Part shown: piece after piece, positions 51,088 through 61,554 of the stretch
Position numbering within the stretch: position 1 is the stretch's first letter
Layout of the letters: each line of letters starts with the position of its first letter
Origin: Lachnospiraceae bacterium UBA7054
GTDB taxonomy: Bacteria > Bacillota > Clostridia > Lachnospirales > Lachnospiraceae
Direction: 5' to 3'
DNA: 64,000 nucleotides
Assembly (NCBI GenBank): GCA_002492725.1
Contig: DLAF01000071.1
Coordinates: 1-64,000 of the forward strand
Position numbers and translations under genes: made by a program
Notes under the pieces: model-generated
What the model was told of the DNA's origin: nothing
The model's database searches: none
Seen by the model: the letters and a program-made list of their open reading frames with translations, nothing else

Positions 51088-54000
51088 GTAGATACCGAAG
51101 AAAAATCGGAAGAATCCACCTCCGAACCCGAGCAAATTGAAAAGGAGGAAAAGGACGAGATCGTCCCTGCGGAAAATAGCGAAACAGATGTTATTGATAA
51201 CGCAGGCGACACCACTCCTGATACATCCTCCGAAAAGAAGGGTTCTTCCGAGAAGACCCCTGAGGGAGACGCAGACGCCGAGATTTCATCCGGTGAAATC
51301 AACGCGGCGGAAGCCACGGAAGCGAGTGTCGAGGTAATAACCCTTGTTGATGCTAAGGATGCGGAAAATAAGGATATCCTTGCAACGAGTAACGCAAGTG
51401 ATGTGGAAGTTACCTTCACAAACGGCTGTGTAAACGATGGCAAGCTGGTTGCCGGCAAAGATCTGACCTTTAAGATCGAGCCCGGCGTAGGCCGTGTACT
51501 GGATAAATGGGGCTACGTTCTCAGCGGCGATAAATCCCAAGATCCCAAAGCAGCTACAGCTCTTACGCATGGCACGGAATTAAAAATTCCTAACGGCACG
51601 CTTCTTCCTAAAGGAAAAGAAGCACAAAGCGTTAAGATCTATGTAAAGACGAAAGCAGCAACCTACGATGTGGGCTTCACAGGCGATAATGCTGACGTTT
51701 ATGAGATCGTCAGTGAGGGCGATAATGCCGGCAAGCTGAAAAAGGATAAAGTAGCAGCGAACGCAAAGTTTGAGATCACTCACGGTGAGTTCAAAGAATT
51801 TGCAGTGGTGGTCGCAGATGCAAAGATTCTGGACGAAGATGGCATTAAGCTGAACAATACTACCGTTGATCACGAGGAAGCAGCGGAATTTGATCAGGTT
51901 GATAGTACTGAGAAGGTAAGTGCCTTCAAGATCGAGGTCGATCCCAGCGCATATGGGCTTGGCAGCAACAATATAAAGACGGAGGCAGCGGTGAGCATCA
52001 CTGTCCGTGACGCATATCAGCTGAGTGTAACAGACGTTGCGGCACCGGCTAATGCGGCACTAAAAGTGCATAGCGGAACCGATACATCTCTGGTAAAGAT
52101 GGCAGCAAACGGCAAATTTACCACGACCGATCTGACAGAGGACAAGAAAGAAGAGTACGCTGAAAAGTCCCTCGCGTTTGCGGTGAAACCTGCCGCAAAT
52201 TATATGATTACTTCTGTTACCGCTGAAGTGACGGATAGTAAAGGCGCAAAGGCCGATGTCGAAGTTTCGGAGGGTTCGGAGGTCACTGAAGATGGAGATA
52301 ATAAGGGCAACATTGAGTACACCATCTCTCTGGATCAGACCGCTCTGGAATTGACGGATAACAAGACTGTGTCGATTACGATCGAAACCGCTCTGGATGA
52401 TTCCGATGAGAATGATGCGATCCACCGCATCTCTTTTGAAGCGGCAGAAGGCAGCGATCTGCGGAACGTGACCGTAAAGGGAACCCCGAAGGGCGGAACC
52501 GAGGAAACCCTTACAGATCTCACAAAGACTGTCAGAATCACCGAGGATGATTATACGATCGAGGTGACAGCGAACGCTGGTTATGCCCTGACGAAGGGTG
52601 ACAAAGGAGAAGGCGGAAATCTGGACGCAGATAATGCGGAGGAAGCTGCTCTGGACGGCAAAGCTTTTGTGACCATTTCCGAGACCAGAAAGTACGGAAG
52701 CGGTGAGGATGTGATTACGCCCGATCCGATCGTCTACAAGACGGAAGCAGCGGCAGCGGGCATAAAGATCAACTTAAAGGGCAGCGACACCAAATATGAA
52801 GATGGTGCAGAGACAGCCAAAAGTTACGTAGTTCTTTCCGCGACTGTTACCATCGGCGTGTCAGAGATTAAAAATACTGATGAGAAACTCATTGCATTTG
52901 TGGATGGACTGGGCACGGAGGATAAGGCAAGCTACACGATCACGAACACGGCGGGCGTACTGAAGGATGAGTATGCACCTTCGGTATATGCATCTTTGGA
53001 TAACACCTATGCGATTGCAAAAAGTGTAGATCTGCTCACCTTCAGCGTGACCTCCGCGAACACGCCTGAGGTAAAACTGTCTATAGACGCAACAGAGAGC
53101 ACCCTGAAACCGCTTACGAGCGAGGGCGGCGTCTATACTTACAGCGTTCCGACAAACAGACTTACCGAGGATACGGGAAAGGTCAATAAGATTGTCATCG
53201 CTAAGGAACTCGGTGCGGAAAAGACCGTCAGCGTGAACATTGATAAGGCGGCAAATCTGGAGAGCACAACAGGTTTTGTCTACAAAGTCGATGGCACTGC
53301 AAAGAGCGAAACATTAAGCAATGGTGACAATACACTTACGAACAAGGCAAAGGTCGGCCAGGAGGTCGAGCTGGTATTTACGGCGGCAAAAAACGTGACC
53401 TTCGGTGAGATTGTTGCAACGATGGGCGAGGAAGCGCTTACGGCAACGACCGGAAAAGATGAAGACGGACTGAACACGGCGACCATCAAGACCGTAGTAA
53501 AAGATGCAATCACCGTGAGCGTAAAGACCAATGCGCCTTACTATGTAGAGCTTTCTACCGCAGCGGAGAGTTCCCTTGTGCAGGAAGAGGACGGCTCTTA
53601 CACGGTAAATTATAACGAGACGAATATTCTCGTAGATTTAAAGGCGGCGGATACAGGAGTCGATGCAGCCTTCTATGACATTGCCGTGAAGGATGGCAGT
53701 GCGACCGCTGTTACTTCGGCTAAGATAGACGGAAACAGCGCTAAGATTGAAAAGATCGACCCCAAGGAATGGGGCAAGACCCTGACCATTGAAGTGCAGA
53801 GAACCCAAGACAAGGCTGAGAAGTATTCGGCAACCCTGAAAGTAAGCGCTGCTTCCGATCAGGTTACGGTGACGGATCTGGCGACTGGCGAGGTTGTAAA
53901 GAAAGACGTTCCTGTAAACCTGAGAAGGGATTCTCAGATTTCCTTCCGTATCGATCCCAAGAGTGGTGCAAACCGAGAGGATCTGAAACTGGAGATTCGC

Positions 54001-57000
54001 GCTGCAAAGGAAAACGCTTCTGCGACAGAGAATAAGAAGGCTCAGGATCTGTTTGCGGACGGGGCAAGCGTTTCATTCGGTGATGACGGCGTCGTGACTC
54101 TGACAGCCAAACCCGGCGAAGCGGCAGCCGATGCAGTGAAACTGTGCGTGCTGAATAAGGAAAAAGGCGCGGAAGGCAAGGTGAACGATAAACCCTTAGA
54201 GGGCGGCGAGATCACAATCAATATTACGGATCCCGTTGTAAAGTCTGCGGATCTTGCGACCGTTACCGCAACGGAGGCATCCTCCTCCAACAGGAAGGTG
54301 AAGCTCAACCTGAATGTGAATCCGGCAAATAAGAAAGCTTTGATAGATGCGCCGATAATGGGTGAGTTATTCTACAGAGTTGAGATAAAGACCATAACGC
54401 CGGACATCAAAGAAGGCAAGGTTGAAGTCATTAAGGGCAACGATCTGGTGAAGTATGTGCCGATTTATAAAAACGGCAGCACCTACAGTGCGTCAGACTT
54501 TGCAAAGTATGTAGAGTTTGCGCCGATAGCGAAGTACACGGATAAAGATAATAAGGTGGTAGACCTCAACAATGCTAGGGTTGACATCCCGGGCACCATC
54601 GCTGTAACTGCAGAGGTAACGCTGGTACAGTCTTACGCATCGAATGATGAGGTAGACGGCGAGTTTGTGCCCGCACTTGTTCCTGCATCAAAGGATACTG
54701 CATACGCGAAAGGTGCGACGGCATCTGCATCGCTTTCGACCAGGCGCCCCGTCTTTGAGACAAAGCTGTCTGTTAAGAAAGTGAACAACGCGACAGTGTT
54801 TAGCGGCCAGACGGCCGTGGTTGCGATTCCGACCTTCTCGAAGGATACCTCATACAATGAGGCATACACAGAGTTTGTCAACACAAAGACAGGAAAGTTA
54901 TTGGGAAATCCCTGGAAGGCAAGTAATGGTACGGATCTGTTTGATACCTGGGTAGAGGGCGGTAATGTCTATGTATACGTCAATGAAAGCGTAAGAGTAT
55001 CTGACTGGACCAAGAGGAGTCACACAGTATATGATGACAGTGCCATTAGTAGTAAGATCTACGAGGACGATTTCAAGAACCTCGGTGTAAAGATCGTTGC
55101 GCCCGCTCCGGAAGAGGGTTATGAAGCAACAGCGGTCGTGAAGCTGAACGTAAAGCAGGGTATCTACAAGATTGATGCAAATCGCAGCAAAGCGGCTCTG
55201 ACCCAGAAACTCTATCAGGATGCAAAAGGAACGGTGAAGTCCGTAAAGATCACACCGGAGTATAACAATGGCAACAGCAGTTATAAGCCCGCAAAGGCAG
55301 CTGTCACCTGGCAGATTACGGACGAGTACGGATATGGTACGGATAGCCTCGATGCGAACATCAAGATGGCAATCGCAGGCAAGAAACCTCTGATCAAAGT
55401 AAAGAACGGCACCGTGTCCGTGGATAAAAAGTTTGTAAGAAAAGCAAATGCGGAAGCAAACACCTTCTATGTGACGGCGAAAGCAAACGATTTTGCCGGT
55501 AATGAGGTAAAGAAAACATTTACGTTTGTGATCACGGGTAAGAACCAGACCATCGGTAAGCTGGTGGTGGTGGATGGCAGCAACAAATCGCAGCCGGCGG
55601 CATCCCTAAAGGCGGAAGACTTTAGAAATAAATCTCTGTATGTTGCGGCAGTAAAGCCAGGCGTGGATGATTCCGCAAAGAACTTTACTTACAACCCGGC
55701 AACAGACTTTGTTCCCGTAACCTTTAAGGCAAGCGGCAAGCTTGTAACCGTAGGTGCTGCTGATGCGTCCAACTATAGGGCACCGCTTACCTTCTATAAG
55801 AAGGGCAAGACAAAGATTACCGCAACGACCGTAGACGGTGGAAAGGGCGCAGGGACGCAGGCAACGCTCGATTTAGTCGTGGCGGACTATGAGCAGCTTG
55901 GCCTGAAACTTGTGAGCTCAAGCGGTGTCACCACAGAGCCAGACAACAAGACGATCAAATATTTCGGCGGCAGCAATGAGCGTTATGCGCTGTATCTGCA
56001 TTATTATGACAGCGCTGATAAAAAATGGAAGCCCGATTACAATTATAAGAACGTCAAGATCAAGGTAGATGGCGGAAAGTTTGTGGCAAATCCTGACTGG
56101 AAAACCAGCGACAACCTGATCGGCTGGGCAGTCGTTGTCAACAAGGCGAGCGGCGAAGCATCTGTTACCGTGACAGATACCGCCAGCAAAAAGGAAACAA
56201 AATACACCATCGGAAATGGCAGCAATGCGACGGTAAAGGCACCTTCCGTTAAACTGGTGGAGCCGAATAAGCTGACGGCTGACGACTATGAGGATCTGAA
56301 ATTCCAGGTAAAGACGTCTGACAAAAAGCTGGAAAACTATGCCGGTCAGTATGTGAAGATCACGCCTGACTATACGCTTACCAGGAATAAGAATTATGGT
56401 GCATGGGATATTCTGGGATATAATTCCGCTAACGGTTATAAAGAAGACAAAGTGGGCGTTATCGAAAAGATCGACGAGAACGGTCAGTTTACGCTGGAGG
56501 ATGTAAACTTACAATACACAGGCACATACAAACTGGTAGCGACGGTCGGCGATCTTGACAAAGGCGAGTTTAAGGCGCTTGCAAAAGATGCAAAAGTAAG
56601 CTTAAAAGTGGCGAATCGGAAGTATGACGGTAAGTTGAAAGTCACGTCAAGCTATAAGCTGAATGAAAAGGGTGCGGCAATTGCGCAGATCCAGGTTAAG
56701 ACGGACAGTCTGTATTATGTTGGCGGTGCGCAGAACATCACAAAGCAGGCGAAGGAGCTGGGTGATGCGCATTCCAATAACTTCACCAAGTACTTTGAGG
56801 TGATAAATAACTGGTCAGAGGATAACGACGACTTTGCTCCTCTGTGGAACAAGACCGCAGACTACGATGGAAACTATGCTTACATCAAAATGAAAGACGA
56901 TCTGAGTGCGGCGGATATCGCTTACATCACCGGTCAGGTTCCGGAGACGGCAAAACAGGCAAAGGAAGACTGCGAAGGTTACATCACCGTGTGGAACGGT

Positions 57001-59544
57001 ACTTATCGGACAGATGTAAAAATCAAGATTTCCTTTAGCAAGAGCGTGAAGTACAGCGCGACGGCTCCGGCAGTTTATGCGAGTGCAAAGGCAGTCAAGC
57101 TGCCCGTGGAGATCTATTACGGTAAGACAAAGATGGATATCGCGTATGCTGAGCTTGACGGAACGAACAGCTTTACCGCAAAGCAACCTGTGCTAAAAGA
57201 TGGGCAGATCACGCTGGAGAGCGTAGCAAATCTGGCGGCAAGCAATAAGCCATACGAAGTCAAGTTAAAAGTTCTGCCCTATGCGGCGGCGTACAACGCT
57301 GATACCAAGGATACGAATGAGAAAGGCGCTGCGAAGGTAAAGGATCTGGTAGCGACCTATGGTGTACCTGTAACTTTAAAGGTAACCGTAAAAGAACTGG
57401 GCGCAGCTAAGATGATCAGCGCGAACATGAAAGTCAGCCTGAGCTCTGCCGCTTACACCGAAAAGAACGGGAACGGGTATGTGCAGGCAGCAAGCGGAAA
57501 GGGTAACTACGTTGTAAATATTCCTTATACGATCGCGGCTGATAACGGCGCTCTTGCAAGCAAAGATCCTGTTGCGGTAAAACTGGAAGGCAACGAGATT
57601 GGAAGCGGCAAAGATAAAATGACGCTCGTAACTGCAAGCGCAAAGGTTGTGGATAAGTATAACGGAAACGATGTAGTAGGGACGCAGAATGTCATCCAGC
57701 TGACCGTGAGCAAGCAGGCAATCGAGTACTATAGCGGCTTGGCTAAAAAAGATAAACCCATCACGGGCTGGGGCAAGAAACTGAAAGTGCCTGTAACGGT
57801 ACAGCTGACAAACGCGAATAAAGAAAACGCGGCGCTTGAGACCCTGAACTTTGAGATCACCATGCCGAAGCAGCCTAAGACCTTCAAGGATGTGCAGGAT
57901 ATCGTGAAGAATGCGGGAATCGAGAAATATCAGACCGCAAAGGCAGCCAAAGCGAGTGTGATTCTTACAAGCCTTATGGATAAGATCACAGCGAAACTAA
58001 ACAGCATTATCCCTGCGGACAGTGATGTAAAAGTAGAATCCCTTGGCGTAACGGGTGTGAAGCCCGATAAAGGTAGCGCTTCAACAGCGGCGACAGCAAT
58101 CGTTGAGGAGGGAACTGCAATTGTCACCGTGAAGCTGAAGGATGTCGCAAACAAAGATGCTGAGGCATTTGAGCATAGCTGGACCTATAATAAGCTGGGT
58201 GTGAAGGCAACTACAACGGAGGTTGGAGACGTCAAGACGGCCACCACAGTGAAGAATGCAATCGACACCTTCCTTGACAGCTATGAGGTAAAGAACGAGA
58301 CAACGGCGGAGATCCTGGATACCGATATCAGAAGCGCTGAGGTGGATGATATCAAGAACAACATCGGAGATCGCAGAGGCAATGTCTCTATCAAGATCAC
58401 GAAGTTTGTCAAGGTTCCTGCAACTACAAAAGCTGATGGATTGATAACCGTATCCATTCAGGTAAAGGATCTGCTGAATGGAACTGTGGCGCCGATTAAT
58501 AATAAGGAACTTACAATTAGCAGGCTGCAGAATATTGTCAATGCTTATGGTAAGATTAAAACTGCAGTTACCGGTGCAAACCTGACTACAATCATTCAGG
58601 ATTGCGGAAGCGATCCAGACCTCATCAATACGGAGATTCTGAAAGCGGCACAGGAAGCAGCTAAGAACCCCGGCATTACCGTAGCTTACAAGACGGATAG
58701 CTTCAAGTTTGTAAAGGCAATTGCAGTAGGCGGCGAGGACGAAGAAGGCGTTACCTTGGAAGATGGTCGCAAGGGAAGCTTGGCTTTCACCCTGCTGATC
58801 ACCGAGAACGGTCGTGAGAAAGAACTCGATGGAAGCGCAGAAATCCAGATCTCGGATGCAAGCAAATATGTAACGCTCGAAGAAGCGAAAGAAAAAGTAT
58901 TTGCTAAAGTAGCAGAAGATAATGATGGCACGACAGTGGTTCTCGCCAGCCTGGCTACCGCTCTGGCGAGTGCGATCGATGCAGATGAGACAGAAGCAAA
59001 TAATAAGGAAACAATCAAGAACGCAGTAAAGGCTGAGGCTGAGAAAGCAGTCGATGGTACAACAGCAGGCAGTGTCTATGGTTACGAGGTAGAGGTTACT
59101 GATATCGTTTATACCCTTCCTACCGCTGCCGCAAAAGCAACTGTAGCATTCAATGTGGTTGTGAAGTCAAAGAAGGGTACGGACAGCGAGACGATCGAAG
59201 TGACAGAAACTAAGATTGGAACGGTAGATGCGACCAGAATGACAAAAGAGGAATTTGAGAATGCCTGGAAGGAAATGGAAGCAGCGATCAGCGGCGGACT
59301 TCCTACTAATAAAGCAGCTGCTTTGACGGAGATTGGGAACAAAGCCCAAGCTCTTGTATCGGGAACACAGGCGGGCGAGCTCAAAGGTGCTGCCACTTAT
59401 GAGGCAAAGAGCGAAGCGACACCTACAACTGATGCAGACAGCAAAGTGACTGCACTAACAGGCGTGACAGTAGTTATTAAAGACAGTGAGGGAACGGTTA
59501 TTTATACGACAGAAACGGCGAAAGATTTTACCTTCGCAAGTTAA
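51079..59544 (+). CDS. Giant (2821-residue) putative surface protein
   Basis: From the first in-frame start (GTG 51079; a TGA lies nine bases upstream) the frame runs 8466 bases without a break. There is no signal peptide, the first ~60 residues are acidic and Ser/Thr rich, and I see no LPXTG, SLH or other anchor at the end (DFTFAS). The body is β-rich and has many Ig-like stretches with few cysteines. Residues about 2265-2815 form five diverged repeats of 95-125 residues (helical start such as TFKDVQDIVKNAG or TKEEFENAWKEMEAAI). The start lacks a ribosome binding site. A cassette that needs fusion to a signal sequence, or an N-terminally decayed adhesin, would both fit. Confidence 0.75.
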   Translation: MTEVDTEEKSEESTSEPEQIEKEEKDEIVPAENSETDVIDNAGDTTPDTSSEKKGSSEKTPEGDADAEISSGEINAAEATEASVEVITLVDAKDAENKDILATSNASDVEVTFTNGCVNDGKLVAGKDLTFKIEPGVGRVLDKWGYVLSGDKSQDPKAATALTHGTELKIPNGTLLPKGKEAQSVKIYVKTKAATYDVGFTGDNADVYEIVSEGDNAGKLKKDKVAANAKFEITHGEFKEFAVVVADAKILDEDGIKLNNTTVDHEEAAEFDQVDSTEKVSAFKIEVDPSAYGLGSNNIKTEAAVSITVRDAYQLSVTDVAAPANAALKVHSGTDTSLVKMAANGKFTTTDLTEDKKEEYAEKSLAFAVKPAANYMITSVTAEVTDSKGAKADVEVSEGSEVTEDGDNKGNIEYTISLDQTALELTDNKTVSITIETALDDSDENDAIHRISFEAAEGSDLRNVTVKGTPKGGTEETLTDLTKTVRITEDDYTIEVTANAGYALTKGDKGEGGNLDADNAEEAALDGKAFVTISETRKYGSGEDVITPDPIVYKTEAAAAGIKINLKGSDTKYEDGAETAKSYVVLSATVTIGVSEIKNTDEKLIAFVDGLGTEDKASYTITNTAGVLKDEYAPSVYASLDNTYAIAKSVDLLTFSVTSANTPEVKLSIDATESTLKPLTSEGGVYTYSVPTNRLTEDTGKVNKIVIAKELGAEKTVSVNIDKAANLESTTGFVYKVDGTAKSETLSNGDNTLTNKAKVGQEVELVFTAAKNVTFGEIVATMGEEALTATTGKDEDGLNTATIKTVVKDAITVSVKTNAPYYVELSTAAESSLVQEEDGSYTVNYNETNILVDLKAADTGVDAAFYDIAVKDGSATAVTSAKIDGNSAKIEKIDPKEWGKTLTIEVQRTQDKAEKYSATLKVSAASDQVTVTDLATGEVVKKDVPVNLRRDSQISFRIDPKSGANREDLKLEIRAAKENASATENKKAQDLFADGASVSFGDDGVVTLTAKPGEAAADAVKLCVLNKEKGAEGKVNDKPLEGGEITINITDPVVKSADLATVTATEASSSNRKVKLNLNVNPANKKALIDAPIMGELFYRVEIKTITPDIKEGKVEVIKGNDLVKYVPIYKNGSTYSASDFAKYVEFAPIAKYTDKDNKVVDLNNARVDIPGTIAVTAEVTLVQSYASNDEVDGEFVPALVPASKDTAYAKGATASASLSTRRPVFETKLSVKKVNNATVFSGQTAVVAIPTFSKDTSYNEAYTEFVNTKTGKLLGNPWKASNGTDLFDTWVEGGNVYVYVNESVRVSDWTKRSHTVYDDSAISSKIYEDDFKNLGVKIVAPAPEEGYEATAVVKLNVKQGIYKIDANRSKAALTQKLYQDAKGTVKSVKITPEYNNGNSSYKPAKAAVTWQITDEYGYGTDSLDANIKMAIAGKKPLIKVKNGTVSVDKKFVRKANAEANTFYVTAKANDFAGNEVKKTFTFVITGKNQTIGKLVVVDGSNKSQPAASLKAEDFRNKSLYVAAVKPGVDDSAKNFTYNPATDFVPVTFKASGKLVTVGAADASNYRAPLTFYKKGKTKITATTVDGGKGAGTQATLDLVVADYEQLGLKLVSSSGVTTEPDNKTIKYFGGSNERYALYLHYYDSADKKWKPDYNYKNVKIKVDGGKFVANPDWKTSDNLIGWAVVVNKASGEASVTVTDTASKKETKYTIGNGSNATVKAPSVKLVEPNKLTADDYEDLKFQVKTSDKKLENYAGQYVKITPDYTLTRNKNYGAWDILGYNSANGYKEDKVGVIEKIDENGQFTLEDVNLQYTGTYKLVATVGDLDKGEFKALAKDAKVSLKVANRKYDGKLKVTSSYKLNEKGAAIAQIQVKTDSLYYVGGAQNITKQAKELGDAHSNNFTKYFEVINNWSEDNDDFAPLWNKTADYDGNYAYIKMKDDLSAADIAYITGQVPETAKQAKEDCEGYITVWNGTYRTDVKIKISFSKSVKYSATAPAVYASAKAVKLPVEIYYGKTKMDIAYAELDGTNSFTAKQPVLKDGQITLESVANLAASNKPYEVKLKVLPYAAAYNADTKDTNEKGAAKVKDLVATYGVPVTLKVTVKELGAAKMISANMKVSLSSAAYTEKNGNGYVQAASGKGNYVVNIPYTIAADNGALASKDPVAVKLEGNEIGSGKDKMTLVTASAKVVDKYNGNDVVGTQNVIQLTVSKQAIEYYSGLAKKDKPITGWGKKLKVPVTVQLTNANKENAALETLNFEITMPKQPKTFKDVQDIVKNAGIEKYQTAKAAKASVILTSLMDKITAKLNSIIPADSDVKVESLGVTGVKPDKGSASTAATAIVEEGTAIVTVKLKDVANKDAEAFEHSWTYNKLGVKATTTEVGDVKTATTVKNAIDTFLDSYEVKNETTAEILDTDIRSAEVDDIKNNIGDRRGNVSIKITKFVKVPATTKADGLITVSIQVKDLLNGTVAPINNKELTISRLQNIVNAYGKIKTAVTGANLTTIIQDCGSDPDLINTEILKAAQEAAKNPGITVAYKTDSFKFVKAIAVGGEDEEGVTLEDGRKGSLAFTLLITENGREKELDGSAEIQISDASKYVTLEEAKEKVFAKVAEDNDGTTVVLASLATALASAIDADETEANNKETIKNAVKAEAEKAVDGTTAGSVYGYEVEVTDIVYTLPTAAAKATVAFNVVVKSKKGTDSETIEVTETKIGTVDATRMTKEEFENAWKEMEAAISGGLPTNKAAALTEIGNKAQALVSGTQAGELKGAATYEAKSEATPTTDADSKVTALTGVTVVIKDSEGTVIYTTETAKDFTFAS

Positions 59545-59637
59545 TGGCGTTACCGTGAACCTGCGTGTTTTACAACTAAAAATGCTGCGCAGATAAAAAG
59601 ATCCTTTTTATTGCAAAGCAAGCAAGAATAAGTGAGA

Positions 59638-59670
59638 GGCGGCGGGAAAAATCCTGCCGCCTTGTCTTTG
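59638..59670 (+). terminator. Terminator of the giant gene
   Basis: GGCGGCGGGA (59638-59647) pairs with TCCTGCCGCC (59652-59661) across AAAA, followed by TTGTCTTTG. It is about 95 bases after the stop codon. Confidence 0.8.
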
Positions 59671-59753
59671 TGTACAACAGATACTTGGATTTACAGTAAA
59701 ACTTCCTGTGCTATAAATAACGTTGGTTTATCAATCGAGTTAAAAGCAAAGGC

Positions 59754-59768
59754 TATGACTATATAATA
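59754..59768 (+). repeat. 15-bp direct repeat, left copy
   Basis: TATGACTATATAATA, identical to 62284-62298. The two copies bracket the small membrane protein and the AbiE pair (about 2.5 kb). Confidence 0.65.
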
Positions 59769-59895
59769 CGATGGGATAGCGAAAATATTTTCATGAGCTT
59801 CAATTAGCTGGCAAGAATTCAAATATCATATAAGTGTAAAAAAGGTGAAGATGATAAGTTGTATGATGTTTGCAAACGAATGAAGGGGAATATAT

Positions 59896-60528
59896 ATGGA
59901 TAAGAAAAGCATGGATGAAAAGAGTCTTTTTTGGACGAGGCTGGGCGTCATCATAAGTATTATTGGAAACTATAAGGTGATAGTGGGGATTTTTGTAATA
60001 TTGCTAGGTCTTGGAGTGTCCTCAATTAATAGAGATAAGGATAGTACTACAGAGACGTTGTCTGGCAGCGATTATCAGCCAATAGATCCGGACAATGACA
60101 GACCAATAAATCCGGGCGATGTCGAAACAGCAAATCCAGACGTTAGTAGCGATACAATGACTTTGAAAATTACCATTAACCCGAATATTCAACTCCATGA
60201 CAATTTTTATTATGAATATCCGGATCCCCTTGATCCGTCCAGAAATTATATTGTAGATTTTGGGCGGGGGATTTCCGGCACATTTTCCTATTCAAGGGCA
60301 TTGACCCAAGAAGAACGTGCAAACTGGGGGCATGGCGGTAAGCTATATGATGAAAATGGTAACGAGGTTGGCGAGGAAGGAAACTGGCCAACTTTCTGGT
60401 CTGATCCCGACGGAAGATTTGCCGTAGAATTTCCCGAAAATTTCCCTGCCGGGCACTATATTTATGAGATTGACCACGTCATTTCAAACTGTCTTATTTC
60501 AGATCGAATCGCGTTTGATAATGTATAG
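59896..60528 (+). CDS. Membrane-anchored protein of unknown function
   Basis: A 210-residue protein. A basic N-terminus precedes one membrane helix (about 14-44, LGVIISIIGNYKVIVGIFVI), then a Pro/Asp/Asn-rich linker (PIDPDNDRPINPGD) and an outward domain of about 130 residues containing YYEYPDPLDPSRNYIVDFGR and SDPDGRFAVEFPENFPAGHY. AAGGGGA precedes the ATG. I recognise no family. The gene lies between the giant-protein gene and the AbiE toxin and is bracketed with it by direct repeats. Its stop is 69 bases from the AbiEii stop (convergent). Confidence 0.75.
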   Translation: MDKKSMDEKSLFWTRLGVIISIIGNYKVIVGIFVILLGLGVSSINRDKDSTTETLSGSDYQPIDPDNDRPINPGDVETANPDVSSDTMTLKITINPNIQLHDNFYYEYPDPLDPSRNYIVDFGRGISGTFSYSRALTQEERANWGHGGKLYDENGNEVGEEGNWPTFWSDPDGRFAVEFPENFPAGHYIYEIDHVISNCLISDRIAFDNV

Positions 60529-60597
60529 GGTAGTTGTAACAGTTATACGGGGAGATAAATATCTCGAAGCAGCAATCGGGAATATCCGCTGGGAGAC

Positions 60598-61554
60598 TCA
60601 TCCGTTAACTTTCCCCAATTCAGTCTGCAGCTTCCCCCACTGTTCTACAACAAACGAAAATGGTTCGCGATCATCATCGGTAAAAATATAATTTTTCTGC
60701 ATTTGTTCATATGCGCTGCATAAGCCGTTGTTTTCCGGTAACCCGCGAAAAATTTGAAAGTCGGAAAACGACCTGTCGGCAAGGCTGCTCCCCGTTCGTC
60801 TTGTCTCCTCCAGTCGCTTGTAGCTTATCATCCGATTTAAAAGTTTTGCGTCCCGAAGCATATCGCGGATAATCGGCAGATCAAGCACGACACTCACGTC
60901 ATAAATATGTTTTGCCGTATCAAAGTACATGGCACGCTCAAAGTAAAATTCCGCGGCAAATATCTTATCGACAAAGATACGTTCCAGACAGATGGTCTTG
61001 ACGGCAAAGGGAGCGACAGAATACTGCTGCCGCAGGATCGTTCTCTGCTCGTCCGTGGCGAAGGTATAGATTATGGGTTCAATCTCCATGGAGGAAAAAG
61101 GTTCGCTGACGGTAAACGATGTTCCTTCTACCTTGACATAACCAAATCGCTGGAGTGGATCGGTTATATCGACCGCCGCTGCGGGCGTATAGTCATAGAC
61201 CGCCGTAATGCTTCCTTTTCGGTCGCATTCCAACTCCTTTGCAAAGGTTCTTGGAAGGGAACGGTATTTCTTGGTCGCAGCCTCAAGGCGTTTCTTTGCC
61301 TGGCTGTTATTACATCCCTCAACATCTATGGTCAGGTCGACGTCTTCCGAAAAACGGCGGATGCTCTTTTGCGCCTTATACAAAGCGGTGCCGCCCTTAA
61401 AGTAGACCGGAAGCGTATCCTGCTTTTGCGCCAGCTCCTTCAAAAGCAATGTGACATAGTAGTCCTTTTCCAGAATGTCCTCCCGAATGCCGGTAACTTC
61501 GTGGACAATTTCAAGCATATTTAAAAAGGATAATCTATCCTCGTGCAGTCTCAT
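60598..61554 (-). CDS. abiEii: AbiEii-family nucleotidyltransferase toxin (type IV TA)
   Basis: A 318-residue DNA polymerase-beta-like nucleotidyltransferase. Motif I is PVYFKGGTALYKAQ and the catalytic acids are in RRFSEDVDLTID, as in AbiEii/COG2253. A DILEKDYYVTLLLKEL segment precedes it and a conserved KIFAAEFYFERAMYFDTAKHIYD follows. The toxin is thought to modify an RNA or protein target and is blocked by AbiEi without direct binding. ATG 61554 has GGAGG seven bases upstream and overlaps the antitoxin gene by 20 bases. Confidence 0.92.
   Translation of the reverse strand: MRLHEDRLSFLNMLEIVHEVTGIREDILEKDYYVTLLLKELAQKQDTLPVYFKGGTALYKAQKSIRRFSEDVDLTIDVEGCNNSQAKKRLEAATKKYRSLPRTFAKELECDRKGSITAVYDYTPAAAVDITDPLQRFGYVKVEGTSFTVSEPFSSMEIEPIIYTFATDEQRTILRQQYSVAPFAVKTICLERIFVDKIFAAEFYFERAMYFDTAKHIYDVSVVLDLPIIRDMLRDAKLLNRMISYKRLEETRRTGSSLADRSFSDFQIFRGLPENNGLCSAYEQMQKNYIFTDDDREPFSFVVEQWGKLQTELGKVNG

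Larger units (their letters stand above)
59545..59895. other. Intergenic region after the giant gene
   Basis: Holds the terminator at 59638-59670 and one copy of a 15-bp direct repeat at 59754. The rest is AT-rich and shows no gene. A TATAAT inside the direct repeat has only a weak -35 (TTAAAA, 16-base spacer). Confidence 0.6.

Noticed and set aside
50955..51458. Minus-strand frames across the leader repeats (also 62484-63005)
   Set aside because: They run antisense through the start of the giant genes with Ser/Val-rich sequence. Their similarity reflects the DNA repeat, not a shared protein.
51286..59396. Many antisense open frames within the giant gene
   Set aside because: They are a by-product of the codon pattern of a Lys/Ala/Thr-rich sense gene. 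None has a ribosome site or domain.
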